Shown: positions 6,526 to 14,972, counted from the stretch's first letter. The stretch is DNA of 24,897 bases from Treponema sp. (GCA_031278025.1 JAITLF010000226.1:1-24897); one strand, 5' to 3'. Made by a program: numbers and translations. Notes: a model not told the origin generated them from the letters alone.

Positions 6526-7942
6526 CGCTTTTCTGATGGAATACGGGACCCTGGCTCAGGCCATAGGCGGGGAACTGCGCCCCTTCCCCGGATCGGGGCG
6601 GGGGTTTAGGTCGGTGCATATTGATTCGCGAACGGTTAGGCCCGGTTCTCTCTTTGTTGCCCTGCCGGGAATGTCTACCGACGGCCATCGTTTTGTGAAG
6701 GCGGTCTTTGACGCCGGAGCTACCTGCGCCATGGTCGCCCGTTCCCGACTGGGGGATCCCTCCCTGGGCCTTGAAGATGCCGCCCGCAAGGCCGGGGCAT
6801 CCCTGCTCGTGGTGGAAGATACGCTCGCGGGGCTTCAGGATGCGGCGCGGGTATACCTGGAAGGGTTTCCCCAGCTTCTGCGCATAGGCTGTACCGGCAG
6901 CGCCGGGAAATCGACCACCAAGGAGATCGCCGCCGCCATGATAGGCCGGGAAAAATCAGTGGTCATGAACCAGGGGAACCTCAATTCCGAGACCGGACTT
7001 CCCCTGTCGGTGTTCAAGGTTAGAACCCATCACGAAGTGGGTATTTTTGAAATGGGGATGAGCAAACCGGGAGAAATCGCCGCGCTTGCCCGGATACTCA
7101 AACCGCAAATCGCGCTTATCACGATGATCGGGACCGCGCATATCGAATATTTCGGTTCCCGTGAGGCGATTCTTGAGGAAAAAACACGGATTTTTTCCCG
7201 CTTTTCCGGAACCGAAACGGCCCTGATTTTCGAAGACGATGATTTTCGGGAAGCTATGGCTGCGGCGGTCCGGGGGCGGGTTGTTTTTTACGGCCCCAAA
7301 ACCCTTGAGGAATTACAAAAAGTTGAAGATCGCGGACTGGAGGGAGCCGAAATTACTTGGGAGGGGATTTCGGTTCGCTTCTGTCTGCCCGGCAAGTACA
7401 ACTTGAGGAACGCCATGGCTGCGGCGGCTATTGCACGGGAGGTTCCGGTGAGTTCCCAGGCTGTCCGTGAAGGCCTCGCGTTGGTAAAGCCCCTGTTCGG
7501 CAGGAGCGAGATCATCCGTGGGCCGGTAACGGTGATTCGGGACTGCTACAACGCCAATCCCGAATCCATGGCCGAGGCCATCGGTTTCTGCGACGGCATT
7601 GACTGGCCGGGCCGCCGGGTGTATATCATCGGTTCCATGCTGGAACTGGGGGCGGCTTCCGCCGAGGCCCACGGCAGGATAGGCCGGCTTTTGGCGGCTT
7701 CAAAAGCGGACATGGTGTTTTTCTTTGGGCCGGAAACCAGGGTTTCGGCGGAAGCCCTGGCCGCCGCCGAAACACCGGAAGGCCGTAAAATACTCAGCCT
7801 TCATGCCGATATTATGAGTAAACTGGCCCGGGCCGTGAAAGAGTATATCCGGCCCGGAGATCTGGTCCTGGTTAAAGGGTCCCGGGGCTGCGCCCTGGAA
7901 CGGTTGATGGAGACAGGCTCCGATGGTGAGGCTGTATTGTGA
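6518..7942 (+). CDS. murF: UDP-MurNAc-tripeptide--D-Ala-D-Ala ligase MurF
   Basis: A 474-aa cytoplasmic Mur ligase that adds D-Ala-D-Ala to the UDP-MurNAc-tripeptide using ATP. The N-terminal domain has HIDSRTVRPGSLFVAL. The ATP-binding loop GCTGSAGKSTTKEI is at about residues 124-137, followed by NQGNLNSETGLPLSVF and IFEMGMSKPGEI. The C-terminal domain carries DCYNANPESM, the motif that separates MurF from MurC/D/E. The start has a GGAG site inside the ftsL end. MurE and MurD, which act before it, are not in this window. Confidence 0.97.
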   Translation: MDNAFLMEYGTLAQAIGGELRPFPGSGRGFRSVHIDSRTVRPGSLFVALPGMSTDGHRFVKAVFDAGATCAMVARSRLGDPSLGLEDAARKAGASLLVVEDTLAGLQDAARVYLEGFPQLLRIGCTGSAGKSTTKEIAAAMIGREKSVVMNQGNLNSETGLPLSVFKVRTHHEVGIFEMGMSKPGEIAALARILKPQIALITMIGTAHIEYFGSREAILEEKTRIFSRFSGTETALIFEDDDFREAMAAAVRGRVVFYGPKTLEELQKVEDRGLEGAEITWEGISVRFCLPGKYNLRNAMAAAAIAREVPVSSQAVREGLALVKPLFGRSEIIRGPVTVIRDCYNANPESMAEAIGFCDGIDWPGRRVYIIGSMLELGAASAEAHGRIGRLLAASKADMVFFFGPETRVSAEALAAAETPEGRKILSLHADIMSKLARAVKEYIRPGDLVLVKGSRGCALERLMETGSDGEAVL

Positions 7943-7962
7943 CGGCAGAAGGAGTACCTTAG

Positions 7963-9042
7963 GTGTTTCTGGAATTTTTATATCCCTTAGTCAAGTATTT
8001 TACTCCCTTCAATGTGTTTCAATATTTGACCTTCAGGGGCGCGTATGCGGCCTTGACGACGCTGCTTATCTGTTTCATCTTCGGGCCTCATATTATCGAG
8101 GCCCTAAAGCGATTCAAGATAGGGCAAGCGGTTCGGGACAATGGGCCGGCCACCCATCTTGGCAAGGGCGGGACCCCCACCATGGGCGGCCTGTTCATTA
8201 TTTTTTCGATGGTCATCGCGGTCCTCCTCTGGCAGGACTGGGACAGCGGTATGATATGGCTTACCCTGGGGGCCCTTTTGAGCTTCGGGCTGCTGGGTTT
8301 CATCGACGATTTTCTTAAAGTTACCCGGCATAACCCGGAGGGGCTTCCGGTATGGGCGAAGCTTGCCGGGCAGTTTGCCATCGCCCTGGCCATCACCCTG
8401 GTCCTGTATTTTTCCGGCGGGGAGGAAACTACCCTGCTGTATGTGCCTTTCTTCAAGAACCCCGTTACAGACATGGGGGTTTTCTGGATACCTTTCGCGG
8501 TGTTGCTGCTGGTGGGGGAATCCAACGCGGTGAACTTCTCCGACGGCCTTGACGGACTGGCGGCGGGGCTTCTGTTGCTTGTTTTCGTTATCCTGGCGGT
8601 CCTTGCGTATATTTCGGGCCGGGTGGATTACTCCGCCTACCTTGGGATTCCCTATATACCCGAAGCAGGGGAATTAACGGTGTTCTGCCTGGGGGTTGCC
8701 GGGGCCTGCGTGGGCTTCCTCTGGTTCAACGCCCACCCGGCGGAAATTTTCATGGGTGATGTAGGGAGCCTTTCGTTGGGCGGGGTTATCGCCACGATTT
8801 CCCTCATCCTCAAGAAAGAAATACTCATTCTGATCATAGGCGGAGTTTTTGTGCTGGAGGTCGCTTCGGTCATCATACAGGTAGCCGCCTATAAACTAAA
8901 GGGGAAAAGGGTCTTTAAGATGGCGCCCCTCCATCATCACTTCGAGTTATCGGGCTGGGCGGAAACACAGGTCGTTATCCGTTTCTGGATTCTCGGCGGG
9001 CTGTTTGCGATAATAGCGTTTTCAACGCTCAAGATACAATAG
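7963..9042 (+). CDS. mraY: Phospho-N-acetylmuramoyl-pentapeptide transferase MraY
   Basis: A 359-aa polytopic membrane enzyme that moves phospho-MurNAc-pentapeptide onto undecaprenyl phosphate to make lipid I. The diagnostic motifs are all present: GKGGTPTMGG, GFIDDFLK, the catalytic NAVNFSDGLDGLAAG, FMGDVGSLSLGG and the HHHFELSGW loop near the C-terminus. About ten hydrophobic segments fit the family. The GTG start at 7963 follows AGAAGGAG at 7947-7954 with ideal spacing. The next gene is separated by 533 bp filled by the 21-bp repeat array, the largest gap within the division cluster. Confidence 0.97.
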   Translation: MFLEFLYPLVKYFTPFNVFQYLTFRGAYAALTTLLICFIFGPHIIEALKRFKIGQAVRDNGPATHLGKGGTPTMGGLFIIFSMVIAVLLWQDWDSGMIWLTLGALLSFGLLGFIDDFLKVTRHNPEGLPVWAKLAGQFAIALAITLVLYFSGGEETTLLYVPFFKNPVTDMGVFWIPFAVLLLVGESNAVNFSDGLDGLAAGLLLLVFVILAVLAYISGRVDYSAYLGIPYIPEAGELTVFCLGVAGACVGFLWFNAHPAEIFMGDVGSLSLGGVIATISLILKKEILILIIGGVFVLEVASVIIQVAAYKLKGKRVFKMAPLHHHFELSGWAETQVVIRFWILGGLFAIIAFSTLKIQ

Positions 9043-9058
9043 GCGGCAGGGCGGGCGC

Positions 9059-9583
9059 ATGGTTGGGGTATTATTTTTTATGGCTCCGGTGATGATGATG
9101 AGGACATCCTCCCCCTTCTTGCACGGGCGCGCAGGGAGCGGTAACGGCTTTACGGGAGGCGGTAAAGACCCTGCGGCCGGCTGTAAAAGTTTTATAACCG
9201 GTTGGAAAAGTTTTATAACCGGCTGTAAAAGTTTTACCGCCGCCTGTAAAAGTTTTATAACCGGTTGGAAAAGTTTTATAACCGGTTATAAGAGGTTTAC
9301 CGCCACCGGTAAAGGTCGTACAGCCGGTTGGAAAACCGTTATAACCGGTTGGAAAAGTTTTACCGCCGCCTGTAAAAGTTTTACCGCCCCCTGTAAAAGT
9401 TTTATAACCGGTTGGGAAAGTTTTATAACCGGTTGGAAAAGTTTTATAACCGGTTGGAAAAGTCTTATAACCGGTTGGAAAAGTTTTATAACCGGCTTTA
9501 TGCGTTCCGGACTCAGGTTTGCCGACGGCGGAGGCTCCGGGGTCCGGTATACGCGGCCCTGCAAGAGGTGGAGACATGGTTGA
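9059..9583 (+). CDS. Possible heptapeptide-repeat protein encoded across the 21-bp array
   Basis: A 174-codon frame begins at ATG 9059, with a weak GGGCGGG site before it, and stops at 9583, 8 bp inside ftsW. The same 8-bp overlap is seen at ftsL/murF. The N-terminus is hydrophobic (MVGVLFFMAPVMMM), then about 15 heptads of the type SFITGWK follow. Against it: differences between the repeat units mostly change the amino acid, other frames through the array are also open because 21 is a multiple of three, and no family is recognised. It may be a real small secreted or membrane-attached repeat protein, or a by-product of a DNA-level array. Confidence 0.25.
   Translation: MVGVLFFMAPVMMMRTSSPFLHGRAGSGNGFTGGGKDPAAGCKSFITGWKSFITGCKSFTAACKSFITGWKSFITGYKRFTATGKGRTAGWKTVITGWKSFTAACKSFTAPCKSFITGWESFITGWKSFITGWKSLITGWKSFITGFMRSGLRFADGGGSGVRYTRPCKRWRHG
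9179..9493 (+). repeat. Array of fifteen 21-bp imperfect-dyad repeats between mraY and ftsW
   Basis: Fifteen units of exactly 21 bp run without spacers; two more degenerate ones seem to precede them (9137-9178). The consensus reads GGTTGGAAAAG followed by TTTTATAACC. It is an imperfect palindrome about its central G: GGTT pairs with AACC and AAAA with TTTT, and neighbouring units also create ACCGGT palindromes at their joints. Four units (at 9200, 9263, 9431, 9473) match the consensus exactly. Others mix a second joint type, ACCGCC-GCCTGT. A 21-bp period is two helical turns, so all units face the same way. It could be a protein-binding array, an RNA hairpin series within the operon mRNA, or a coding minisatellite. 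Confidence 0.97.
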
Positions 9584-10718
9584 CCGGTTAAACATGGAAA
9601 AACCCGGACGGAGGTTCTATTCCGATCAGGTATTCATTGCCAGTACCTTCCTCCTGCTGGGGGTGGGGCTTGTAACGCTGTATTCCGCTTCCTTTGCCTT
9701 TGCGGACCGGTTTTTCGGCGACGGGTATTATTTTATAGGACGGCAGGTTCAATTGGGCCTTGTCGGGGCCGGTCTTTTTATCGCGGCGGCCTTTGTCCCC
9801 ATGAAGCTCTTACGGAAGATTATAATTCCCCTGGTGCTTGGAACTATGGGGCTTTGCGTGTTGACCTTTGTACCCGGAATAGGGGTCGCTAAAAACGGGG
9901 CTTCCCGGTGGATCTCCGTACTGGGTTCCACCTACCAGCCTTCGGAACTGGTGAAGTTGGTACTGCCCTTGTACCTTGCCCACATTTTCGACAAGAAGCG
10001 TGGGCGGGATTCCTTTTCGCGGGGGGTGCTGCCCCAGGCGATCATAACATCGGTGTTTTTCTTTCTTATCTACCGCCAGAATAATTTTTCCACCGCCTTG
10101 TTTATCGCCGTCAACGGGCTTTGTATTTTTTTCATGGCCGGGGTTAAACTCCGTTACTTTTTTGGCGCCGCGCTGATTCTGTTCCCCATCTCGGCGCTCC
10201 TGGTACTAAGCAGGGAACACCGTCTTAGGCGGCTTATCAGTTACATCAGACCCGAGTGGGAACCCCGTGGCGCCGGGTATCAGGTGCGGTCGTCCCTCCT
10301 GACCATAAGCTCAGGCGGGGCGTGGGGAAAAGGGATAGGCCAGGGTACCAAGAAGATAGCGAGCGTACCGGAAATTCATTCCGACTTTATCTTTTCTTCC
10401 TACGCGGAAGAATTCGGCTTTTTTGGCATACTGCTGTTCTTCCTGGTTTTTACCGTCTTTGCCTACCGGGGATACCGGGCGGCCTTACGTTCAGAGGATA
10501 CGTTCCGGCGTCTTTTAGCCTTTGGGATGGTAACGATGATCTGTTCTCAAGTTCTCTCCAATGTGGCGGTGGTTTCGGGAATGTTGCCCGCCACAGGAAT
10601 CCCGTTGCCGTTTTTTTCCGCCGGTGGTTCTTCGCTGGCTACAACGCTCATCATGGCTGGCTTAATCGCCAATGTATCCCGGCATAGAAAAGAAGCAGAG
10701 GTAATCTTTGGCCTTTGA
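9576..10718 (+). CDS. ftsW: Septal peptidoglycan glycosyltransferase FtsW (SEDS family)
   Basis: A 380-aa SEDS protein with about ten transmembrane helices that polymerises lipid II at the septum together with a class B PBP. Typical landmarks are GVAKNGASRWI, the QPSELVKL stretch, the large extracellular loop with GAGYQVRSSLLTISSGG and GIGQGTKK, and the C-terminal GMLPATGIPLPFFSAGGSS. I take ATG 9576, 3 nt after AGAGGTGGAG, instead of an upstream in-frame TTG at 9519, which lies in poorly conserved sequence. The cognate transpeptidase gene ftsI is not in this window. It overlaps ftsQ by 11 bp. Confidence 0.95.
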   Translation: MVDRLNMEKPGRRFYSDQVFIASTFLLLGVGLVTLYSASFAFADRFFGDGYYFIGRQVQLGLVGAGLFIAAAFVPMKLLRKIIIPLVLGTMGLCVLTFVPGIGVAKNGASRWISVLGSTYQPSELVKLVLPLYLAHIFDKKRGRDSFSRGVLPQAIITSVFFFLIYRQNNFSTALFIAVNGLCIFFMAGVKLRYFFGAALILFPISALLVLSREHRLRRLISYIRPEWEPRGAGYQVRSSLLTISSGGAWGKGIGQGTKKIASVPEIHSDFIFSSYAEEFGFFGILLFFLVFTVFAYRGYRAALRSEDTFRRLLAFGMVTMICSQVLSNVAVVSGMLPATGIPLPFFSAGGSSLATTLIMAGLIANVSRHRKEAEVIFGL

Positions 10719-11523
10719 GTATACCCTTTCGAACAAAAGGGCGGCTCCCAAAACCGGGAGCGGTTCGGTCATGGATAAACGGCTTAAACGGGTCCTCCTG
10801 GTGGTCGCCGGTATCCTGAGCGCGGAGCTTGCCTGGCTCTTTGGAATCACCCCCCTGCTTCCCCTGTCGGTGGTTGACGTGTCGGGTATTTCCAGCCTTG
10901 ACAAGGCGGCCATCCTGGCCCTGGCGGGGATAAGCCCCCGCTCGTCTTTTATGACGGTGAATGTGGAAACGATCCGCCTCAGGCTTGAAAATTTCTACCC
11001 GGTGGAATCCGCCCGTGTCGTCAAACAGTACCCTGATACGCTGCGCATCCAGCTTGAACCCAGAAAGATTACGGCCATGTCTCTGGCGCTGATAGGCGGC
11101 AGGACGAGGCCGGTGTACTTTGACCGCTTTGGGGTGATTATCAAGATAGGGAATGACGGCGGCTTTCCCATGCTTCCTTCGTCAATACCCCTTGTTTCCG
11201 GCCTTGTTTTTTCGGACCCCGCTTTGGGGACCCGCCTTCCTGGGATGTTCGAGCCCTTTCTGGCGTCTCTTGCCCGGATAAGCGCCGCATTCCCTGAGCT
11301 ATTGACAGCGGTTTCGGAAATCCGTATAAACAGAAAGACTTTTGACGGGTTTGATTTGATTCTCTACCCGGTACACAGCTCGATACGGTTCCGGATAGAT
11401 GCTGATTTGGATGAGGATACGCTCAGGCACATGATCCTGATGATCGATGTTTTGGAGTCAACGGGCGGCGTATCGGTCGGGGACATTGATTTACGGACCG
11501 GTACTGCGTCTTATAGGGAATAA
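10708..11523 (+). CDS. ftsQ: Cell division protein FtsQ/DivIB
   Basis: A 271-aa bitopic protein: a basic cytoplasmic end (KRLKR), one transmembrane helix at about residues 27-50 (VLLVVAGILSAELAWLFGI), then a POTRA domain from PLSVVDVSGISSLDKAAIL to the RVVKQYPDTLRIQLEPRK strand, and a beta domain. FtsQ links FtsL/FtsB to the divisome. The TTG start at 10708 has AGAGGT 5 nt before it and overlaps the ftsW end; an ATG at 10771 (MDKRLKR) is a reasonable alternative. Weak sequence conservation is normal for the family, and position before ftsA supports the name. Confidence 0.9.
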   Translation: MAFEYTLSNKRAAPKTGSGSVMDKRLKRVLLVVAGILSAELAWLFGITPLLPLSVVDVSGISSLDKAAILALAGISPRSSFMTVNVETIRLRLENFYPVESARVVKQYPDTLRIQLEPRKITAMSLALIGGRTRPVYFDRFGVIIKIGNDGGFPMLPSSIPLVSGLVFSDPALGTRLPGMFEPFLASLARISAAFPELLTAVSEIRINRKTFDGFDLILYPVHSSIRFRIDADLDEDTLRHMILMIDVLESTGGVSVGDIDLRTGTASYRE

Positions 11524-11537
11524 GGAGGCCGTTTCTG
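11522..11537 (+). promoter_or_regulatory. Shine-Dalgarno pointing to a CTG start of ftsA
   Basis: AAGGAGG at 11522-11528 is a perfect Shine-Dalgarno and overlaps the ftsQ stop. Six bases later comes CTG (11535-11537), in frame with FtsA. The only standard start nearby, TTG at 11550, is 21 nt from the site, too far for normal initiation. No ATG or GTG lies between. Confidence 0.6.
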
Positions 11538-12800
11538 GCTAACGACGATTTGGTTGTCGGCCTTGATATAGGTTCGACAAAGGTCTGCGCTGTTATCGGC
11601 GAGCGCAATGAAAACGGGACTCTTGAAATAACCGGCGTCGGGATGAGCCCGTCTTCGGGCCTCCGGAGAGGGGTGGTGGTAAATATCGAAGCCACCCTCA
11701 GATCGGTGACGGCTGCCGTTGAAGCTGCGGAGATGATGAGCGGCCAGGAGGTTCATTCCTGCTGGACCGGCATAGGCGGAAATCATATTGACGGGATTAA
11801 TTCCCGGGGGGTTGTGGCGGTAACCGGTAAGAACCGGGAAACCCGTGAGATAGGGAAGGATGATCTCAGCCGCGTCCTTGAGGCGGCTCGGGCTGTGGTT
11901 ATCCCTATGGACCGGCAGGTGCTGGCGGTTATCCCCCAGTCCTATATTGTGGACGATCAGAAGTTCATACGGGATCCCCTGGATATGATAGGCGTGCGCC
12001 TTGAGGCGGAGGTCCATATCATCACCTGTCCGGTTACTTCCGCCCAGAACCTCATCAAGTGCGTTAACCGCGCCGGATTCAAGGTTAACGATCTGGTCCT
12101 CCAGTCCCTGGCCGCCGGCCGGGCGGTTTTGACCGAGGAAGAAAAAGAATTAGGCTGCGCCCTGATAGATCTGGGCGGGGGCACTACGGACGTACTGGTG
12201 TATTCCCAGGGGACGCCTTTTTCCACCACCGCCGTTCCGGTGGGGGGGGCGCGGGTTACCGGCGATATCGCGGAGGTTATTCATCTTTCCTTCGAGACGG
12301 CGGAACGGATCAAGCTTGATGCCGGGTGTTGCTGGGAAGAGCTTCTGGAAGGGGACGACGATATCATCGTTCCGGGCGTCGGGGGCCGTCCGCCTCTGCC
12401 CATTCCACGCACCCACGTCATGCGAATCATCCTGTTGCGGATGGAAGAGATATTTACCCTGGTAAAGCAAAGACTGGAGAGTCTTCCCTTGACCCGGCCT
12501 TTGGGCGGGGGTATAGTTTTAACGGGAGGGGGCGCTCAACTTTTGGGTGCCGCGGAATTGGCTACCTATGTATTCAAGATACCGGTTAGAATCGGCGTCC
12601 CTTTGTCCAATTCATTGGGCGGACTGGTGGACGGATACCGTACCCCGGCTTACGCCGCCGCGGTAGGGTTGGTGCTTGAAGGGAACGACAGGGAGCGCGG
12701 GAGTATTCCCGAAAGGGGCGGGGCATCCTATCCCCAGGAGAAAGGACAGGCATCGCTTTTCAGCCGGTTGGCGGATTGGTTCAAGAAAGAATTTTTTTAA
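11535..12800 (+). CDS. ftsA: Cell division protein FtsA
   Basis: An actin-like ATPase that tethers FtsZ filaments to the membrane. Seen here are the phosphate-1 motif VVGLDIGSTKVCAVIGE, the 1C domain region after it, phosphate-2 ALIDLGGGTTDVLVY, the adenosine motif GGIVLTGGGAQLLG, and the C-terminal amphipathic helix SLFSRLADWFKKEFF that binds the membrane. From CTG 11535 the protein is 421 aa (LANDDLVVGLDIG at the start); from TTG 11550 it is 416 aa. I favour CTG because of the ribosome-binding site and because FtsA proteins usually have several residues before VGLDIG. FtsZ follows at once. Confidence 0.95.
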   Translation: MANDDLVVGLDIGSTKVCAVIGERNENGTLEITGVGMSPSSGLRRGVVVNIEATLRSVTAAVEAAEMMSGQEVHSCWTGIGGNHIDGINSRGVVAVTGKNRETREIGKDDLSRVLEAARAVVIPMDRQVLAVIPQSYIVDDQKFIRDPLDMIGVRLEAEVHIITCPVTSAQNLIKCVNRAGFKVNDLVLQSLAAGRAVLTEEEKELGCALIDLGGGTTDVLVYSQGTPFSTTAVPVGGARVTGDIAEVIHLSFETAERIKLDAGCCWEELLEGDDDIIVPGVGGRPPLPIPRTHVMRIILLRMEEIFTLVKQRLESLPLTRPLGGGIVLTGGGAQLLGAAELATYVFKIPVRIGVPLSNSLGGLVDGYRTPAYAAAVGLVLEGNDRERGSIPERGGASYPQEKGQASLFSRLADWFKKEFF

Positions 12801-12816
12801 TAATTTAAGCCTAATG

Positions 12817-12836
12817 TTTTTTTGGGGGGGATTATG
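12817..12836 (+). promoter_or_regulatory. T7G7 tract forming the ftsZ ribosome-binding region
   Basis: Seven T (12817-12823) and seven G (12824-12830) run up to ATT-ATG, the ftsZ start at 12834. The G run is the only purine-rich candidate ribosome-binding site, with just 3 nt between its end and the ATG. Homopolymers of this length can slip, so the spacing and strength of the site may vary. Confidence 0.5.
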
Positions 12837-14045
12837 AATAATATCCAAGTATTTGACGGAATGGTATCGGACCCTGGTCCGACTATTATTAAAGTTATCG
12901 GGGCTGGTGGCGGCGGATCAAACGCGGTTAACCGGATGATCGAATGTGGATTGCAGCAAGTACAGTTTATCGCGGCTAATACGGACGTGCAGGCGCTGAA
13001 TAAGTGCAAGGCGCCGATCAAGCTGCCTATAGGTTCCGTGCTTACTTCCGGACTCGGCGCGGGGGGCAAACCGGAGGTCGGCGAGCAGGCCGCCCAGGAA
13101 GACCGGGATATGCTGGCCAATGCCCTTAAAGGGGCGCGTATGGTGTTTATCACCGCCGGTATGGGAGGCGGGACCGGGACGGGTTCCGCACCGGTAATCG
13201 CCCAGATAGCCAAGGAGAGCGGCGCCCTAACTGTAGGGGTCGTAACCAAACCTTTCGCCTTTGAAGGGCGGTACAAGATGCAGCTTGCCGAGGACGGGAT
13301 CGCCAAGATGAGGAACGCGGTAGATACCCTCATCGTCATTCCCAATCAACACTTGATGCGCATAGTCGATAAAAAAACTCCCATCAGAGAAGCGTTTAAG
13401 ATGGCCGATGACGTGCTCAGGCAGGGAGTGCAGGGCATTTCGGAACTTATCACCAATTTAGGGGACATGAACCTGGATTTCGCGGATGTGGAAACCACCA
13501 TGAAGGATCAGGGCGACGCCCTGATGGGAATAGGTTCCGGTTCCGGCGATGGCCGGGCCGAACAGGCCGCTGCGAACGCGATTGAAAACCCCCTGCTGGA
13601 AGACAATTCCATTGAGGGGGCCAAGCATATTCTGGTCAATGTTTCCGGCAGTGAAGACATATCCCTTGTGGAATACGAAGCGGTGGTGAACTACATTACC
13701 AAGAATGCTGATCCCGACGCCCACATCATCATCGGCCAAACGGCGGACACCTCCCTGGGAGACAAGCTCCAGGTAACGGTTATCGCTACGGGCTTCAAGA
13801 ACGGCATGATTACGAAGCAGGAACAGGAGCAGCAGCCGCAGGAAACGGCAAAGGTCGGGAAAGGGGATTACATAGGGTACGGGGAGTTCATGAGCATTAC
13901 CGAACGGTCCAAGGGAACTCCCGAATACCTTTCGCGACATCGCTACCGGGACGACGACATCGAAGTGCCGACCCTGCTCCGGGACCGGAAGTACAATATG
14001 GAAAGAGACGCCGAAAAATTCGGTTCCGCCGGAAAGGGCGTTTAG
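12834..14045 (+). CDS. ftsZ: Cell division GTPase FtsZ
   Basis: A 403-aa tubulin homologue that polymerises into the Z ring. The GTP-binding [13 protein letters not shown] is near the N-terminus, the tubulin signature [13 protein letters not shown] near residue 107, and the T7-loop region [11 protein letters not shown] near 207. The conserved C-terminal peptide is recognisable as [12 protein letters not shown], but it is followed by about 17 more residues, so it is not at the very end. A longer frame from TTG 12822 would place the start inside the T7G7 tract. The xer-type recombinase gene begins 1 nt after the stop. Confidence 0.98.
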   Translation: MNNIQVFDGMVSDPGPTIIKVIGAGGGGSNAVNRMIECGLQQVQFIAANTDVQALNKCKAPIKLPIGSVLTSGLGAGGKPEVGEQAAQEDRDMLANALKGARMVFITAGMGGGTGTGSAPVIAQIAKESGALTVGVVTKPFAFEGRYKMQLAEDGIAKMRNAVDTLIVIPNQHLMRIVDKKTPIREAFKMADDVLRQGVQGISELITNLGDMNLDFADVETTMKDQGDALMGIGSGSGDGRAEQAAANAIENPLLEDNSIEGAKHILVNVSGSEDISLVEYEAVVNYITKNADPDAHIIIGQTADTSLGDKLQVTVIATGFKNGMITKQEQEQQPQETAKVGKGDYIGYGEFMSITERSKGTPEYLSRHRYRDDDIEVPTLLRDRKYNMERDAEKFGSAGKGV

Positions 14046-14046
14046 C

Positions 14047-14961
14047 TTGGCGAGGGAACGGTCCTTATTGGATCACTACTATTCTCATCTTGTTTCGGTG
14101 GAACGCCGGGCCCGGCTGACGGTGGAGACCTATCGCTTTGAAATGAGCTTTTTTTTGGAGTGGCTTAAAAGCGAGGGGCTCACGCCGGAACAGGCGGAAG
14201 CAGGGGATCTGATCCGGTATATGGATTTACGCCGCAGTCGGGATGGGATTGATATGCGGTCCGTAGGAAAGGCGGTTTCCGTACTCCGTTCTTTTTATCG
14301 TTTTATGGTGGCGGAACGTCTGCGTTCCGATAATCCCGCCGAACTTCTGGAAGGCCCCCGGAGAACCCTGCGCCTTCCCTCGGTACATCCCCGGGAACGC
14401 ATCGACGAGATGCTGAATTCCGTGGATACGGGGACTCCCACCGGTCTTCGGGACAGGGCCCTTTTCGAATTCATCTATTCTTCAGGCATCCGGGTTTCGG
14501 AAGCGGTTGCCCTAAACCTGGGGGATATTTTTTTTTCCGAAGGGATAGCCCGGGTGCTGGGCAAGGGGAGTAAGGAACGTCTGGTAGTCTTCGGCGCCGA
14601 AGCCGAGGCCTGGCTTAAACGGTACGTTGAAGAGGCCAGGCCCGTATTGGCGGGAGGCAGGCGGCTCGACGCCCTATTCCTCGGCAGAACCGGAAAACGG
14701 CTTTCCCGAAAGGGAATATGGAAAAATTACGCCGGCGTTACCTCGCAAGTCGGCATGAGTTCCCAACTGCACACGTTGCGCCATAGTTTCGCTACCGAAA
14801 TGCTTTCAGGAGGCGCGGATCTTAGGTCTGTACAGGAACTGCTGGGCCATGCGGATTTGGTCACGACGCAGATATATACTCATGTGGATAATTCAATGCT
14901 GAGAGAAAACCACCGGCGTTATTTGCCGAAACTCCGGTCCTGCACCGATTCCCCCGGCTAA
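14047..14961 (+). CDS. Tyrosine recombinase, XerC/XerD family
   Basis: A 304-aa recombinase. The N-terminal SAM-like domain is seen in SVERRARLTVETYRFEM and the catalytic domain has arginine in SSGIRVSEAVAL, lysine in GKGSKERLVVF, LHTLRHSFATEM, LLGHADLVTTQ and the tyrosine in IYTHVD. With the second Xer gene (18850) it probably forms the heterodimer that resolves chromosome dimers at dif, coordinated with septation; this one may be the XerD partner (inference). The TTG start at 14047 has AAAGGG 8 nt ahead. The gene contains T8 (14149-14156) and T9 (14528-14536) runs, unusual in this GC-rich stretch. Confidence 0.93.
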   Translation: MARERSLLDHYYSHLVSVERRARLTVETYRFEMSFFLEWLKSEGLTPEQAEAGDLIRYMDLRRSRDGIDMRSVGKAVSVLRSFYRFMVAERLRSDNPAELLEGPRRTLRLPSVHPRERIDEMLNSVDTGTPTGLRDRALFEFIYSSGIRVSEAVALNLGDIFFSEGIARVLGKGSKERLVVFGAEAEAWLKRYVEEARPVLAGGRRLDALFLGRTGKRLSRKGIWKNYAGVTSQVGMSSQLHTLRHSFATEMLSGGADLRSVQELLGHADLVTTQIYTHVDNSMLRENHRRYLPKLRSCTDSPG

Positions 14962-14972
14962 GGCGGAGCGCG

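Noticed and set aside
9179..9493. CRISPR array
   Set aside because: The 21-bp units are contiguous, with no unique spacers, and no cas genes are present.
9071..9595. Minus-strand protein of KTFPTGY repeats
   Set aside because: It mirrors the + strand array; units of 21 bp without stops keep several frames open. It runs against the operon and has no ribosome-binding site that I can see.
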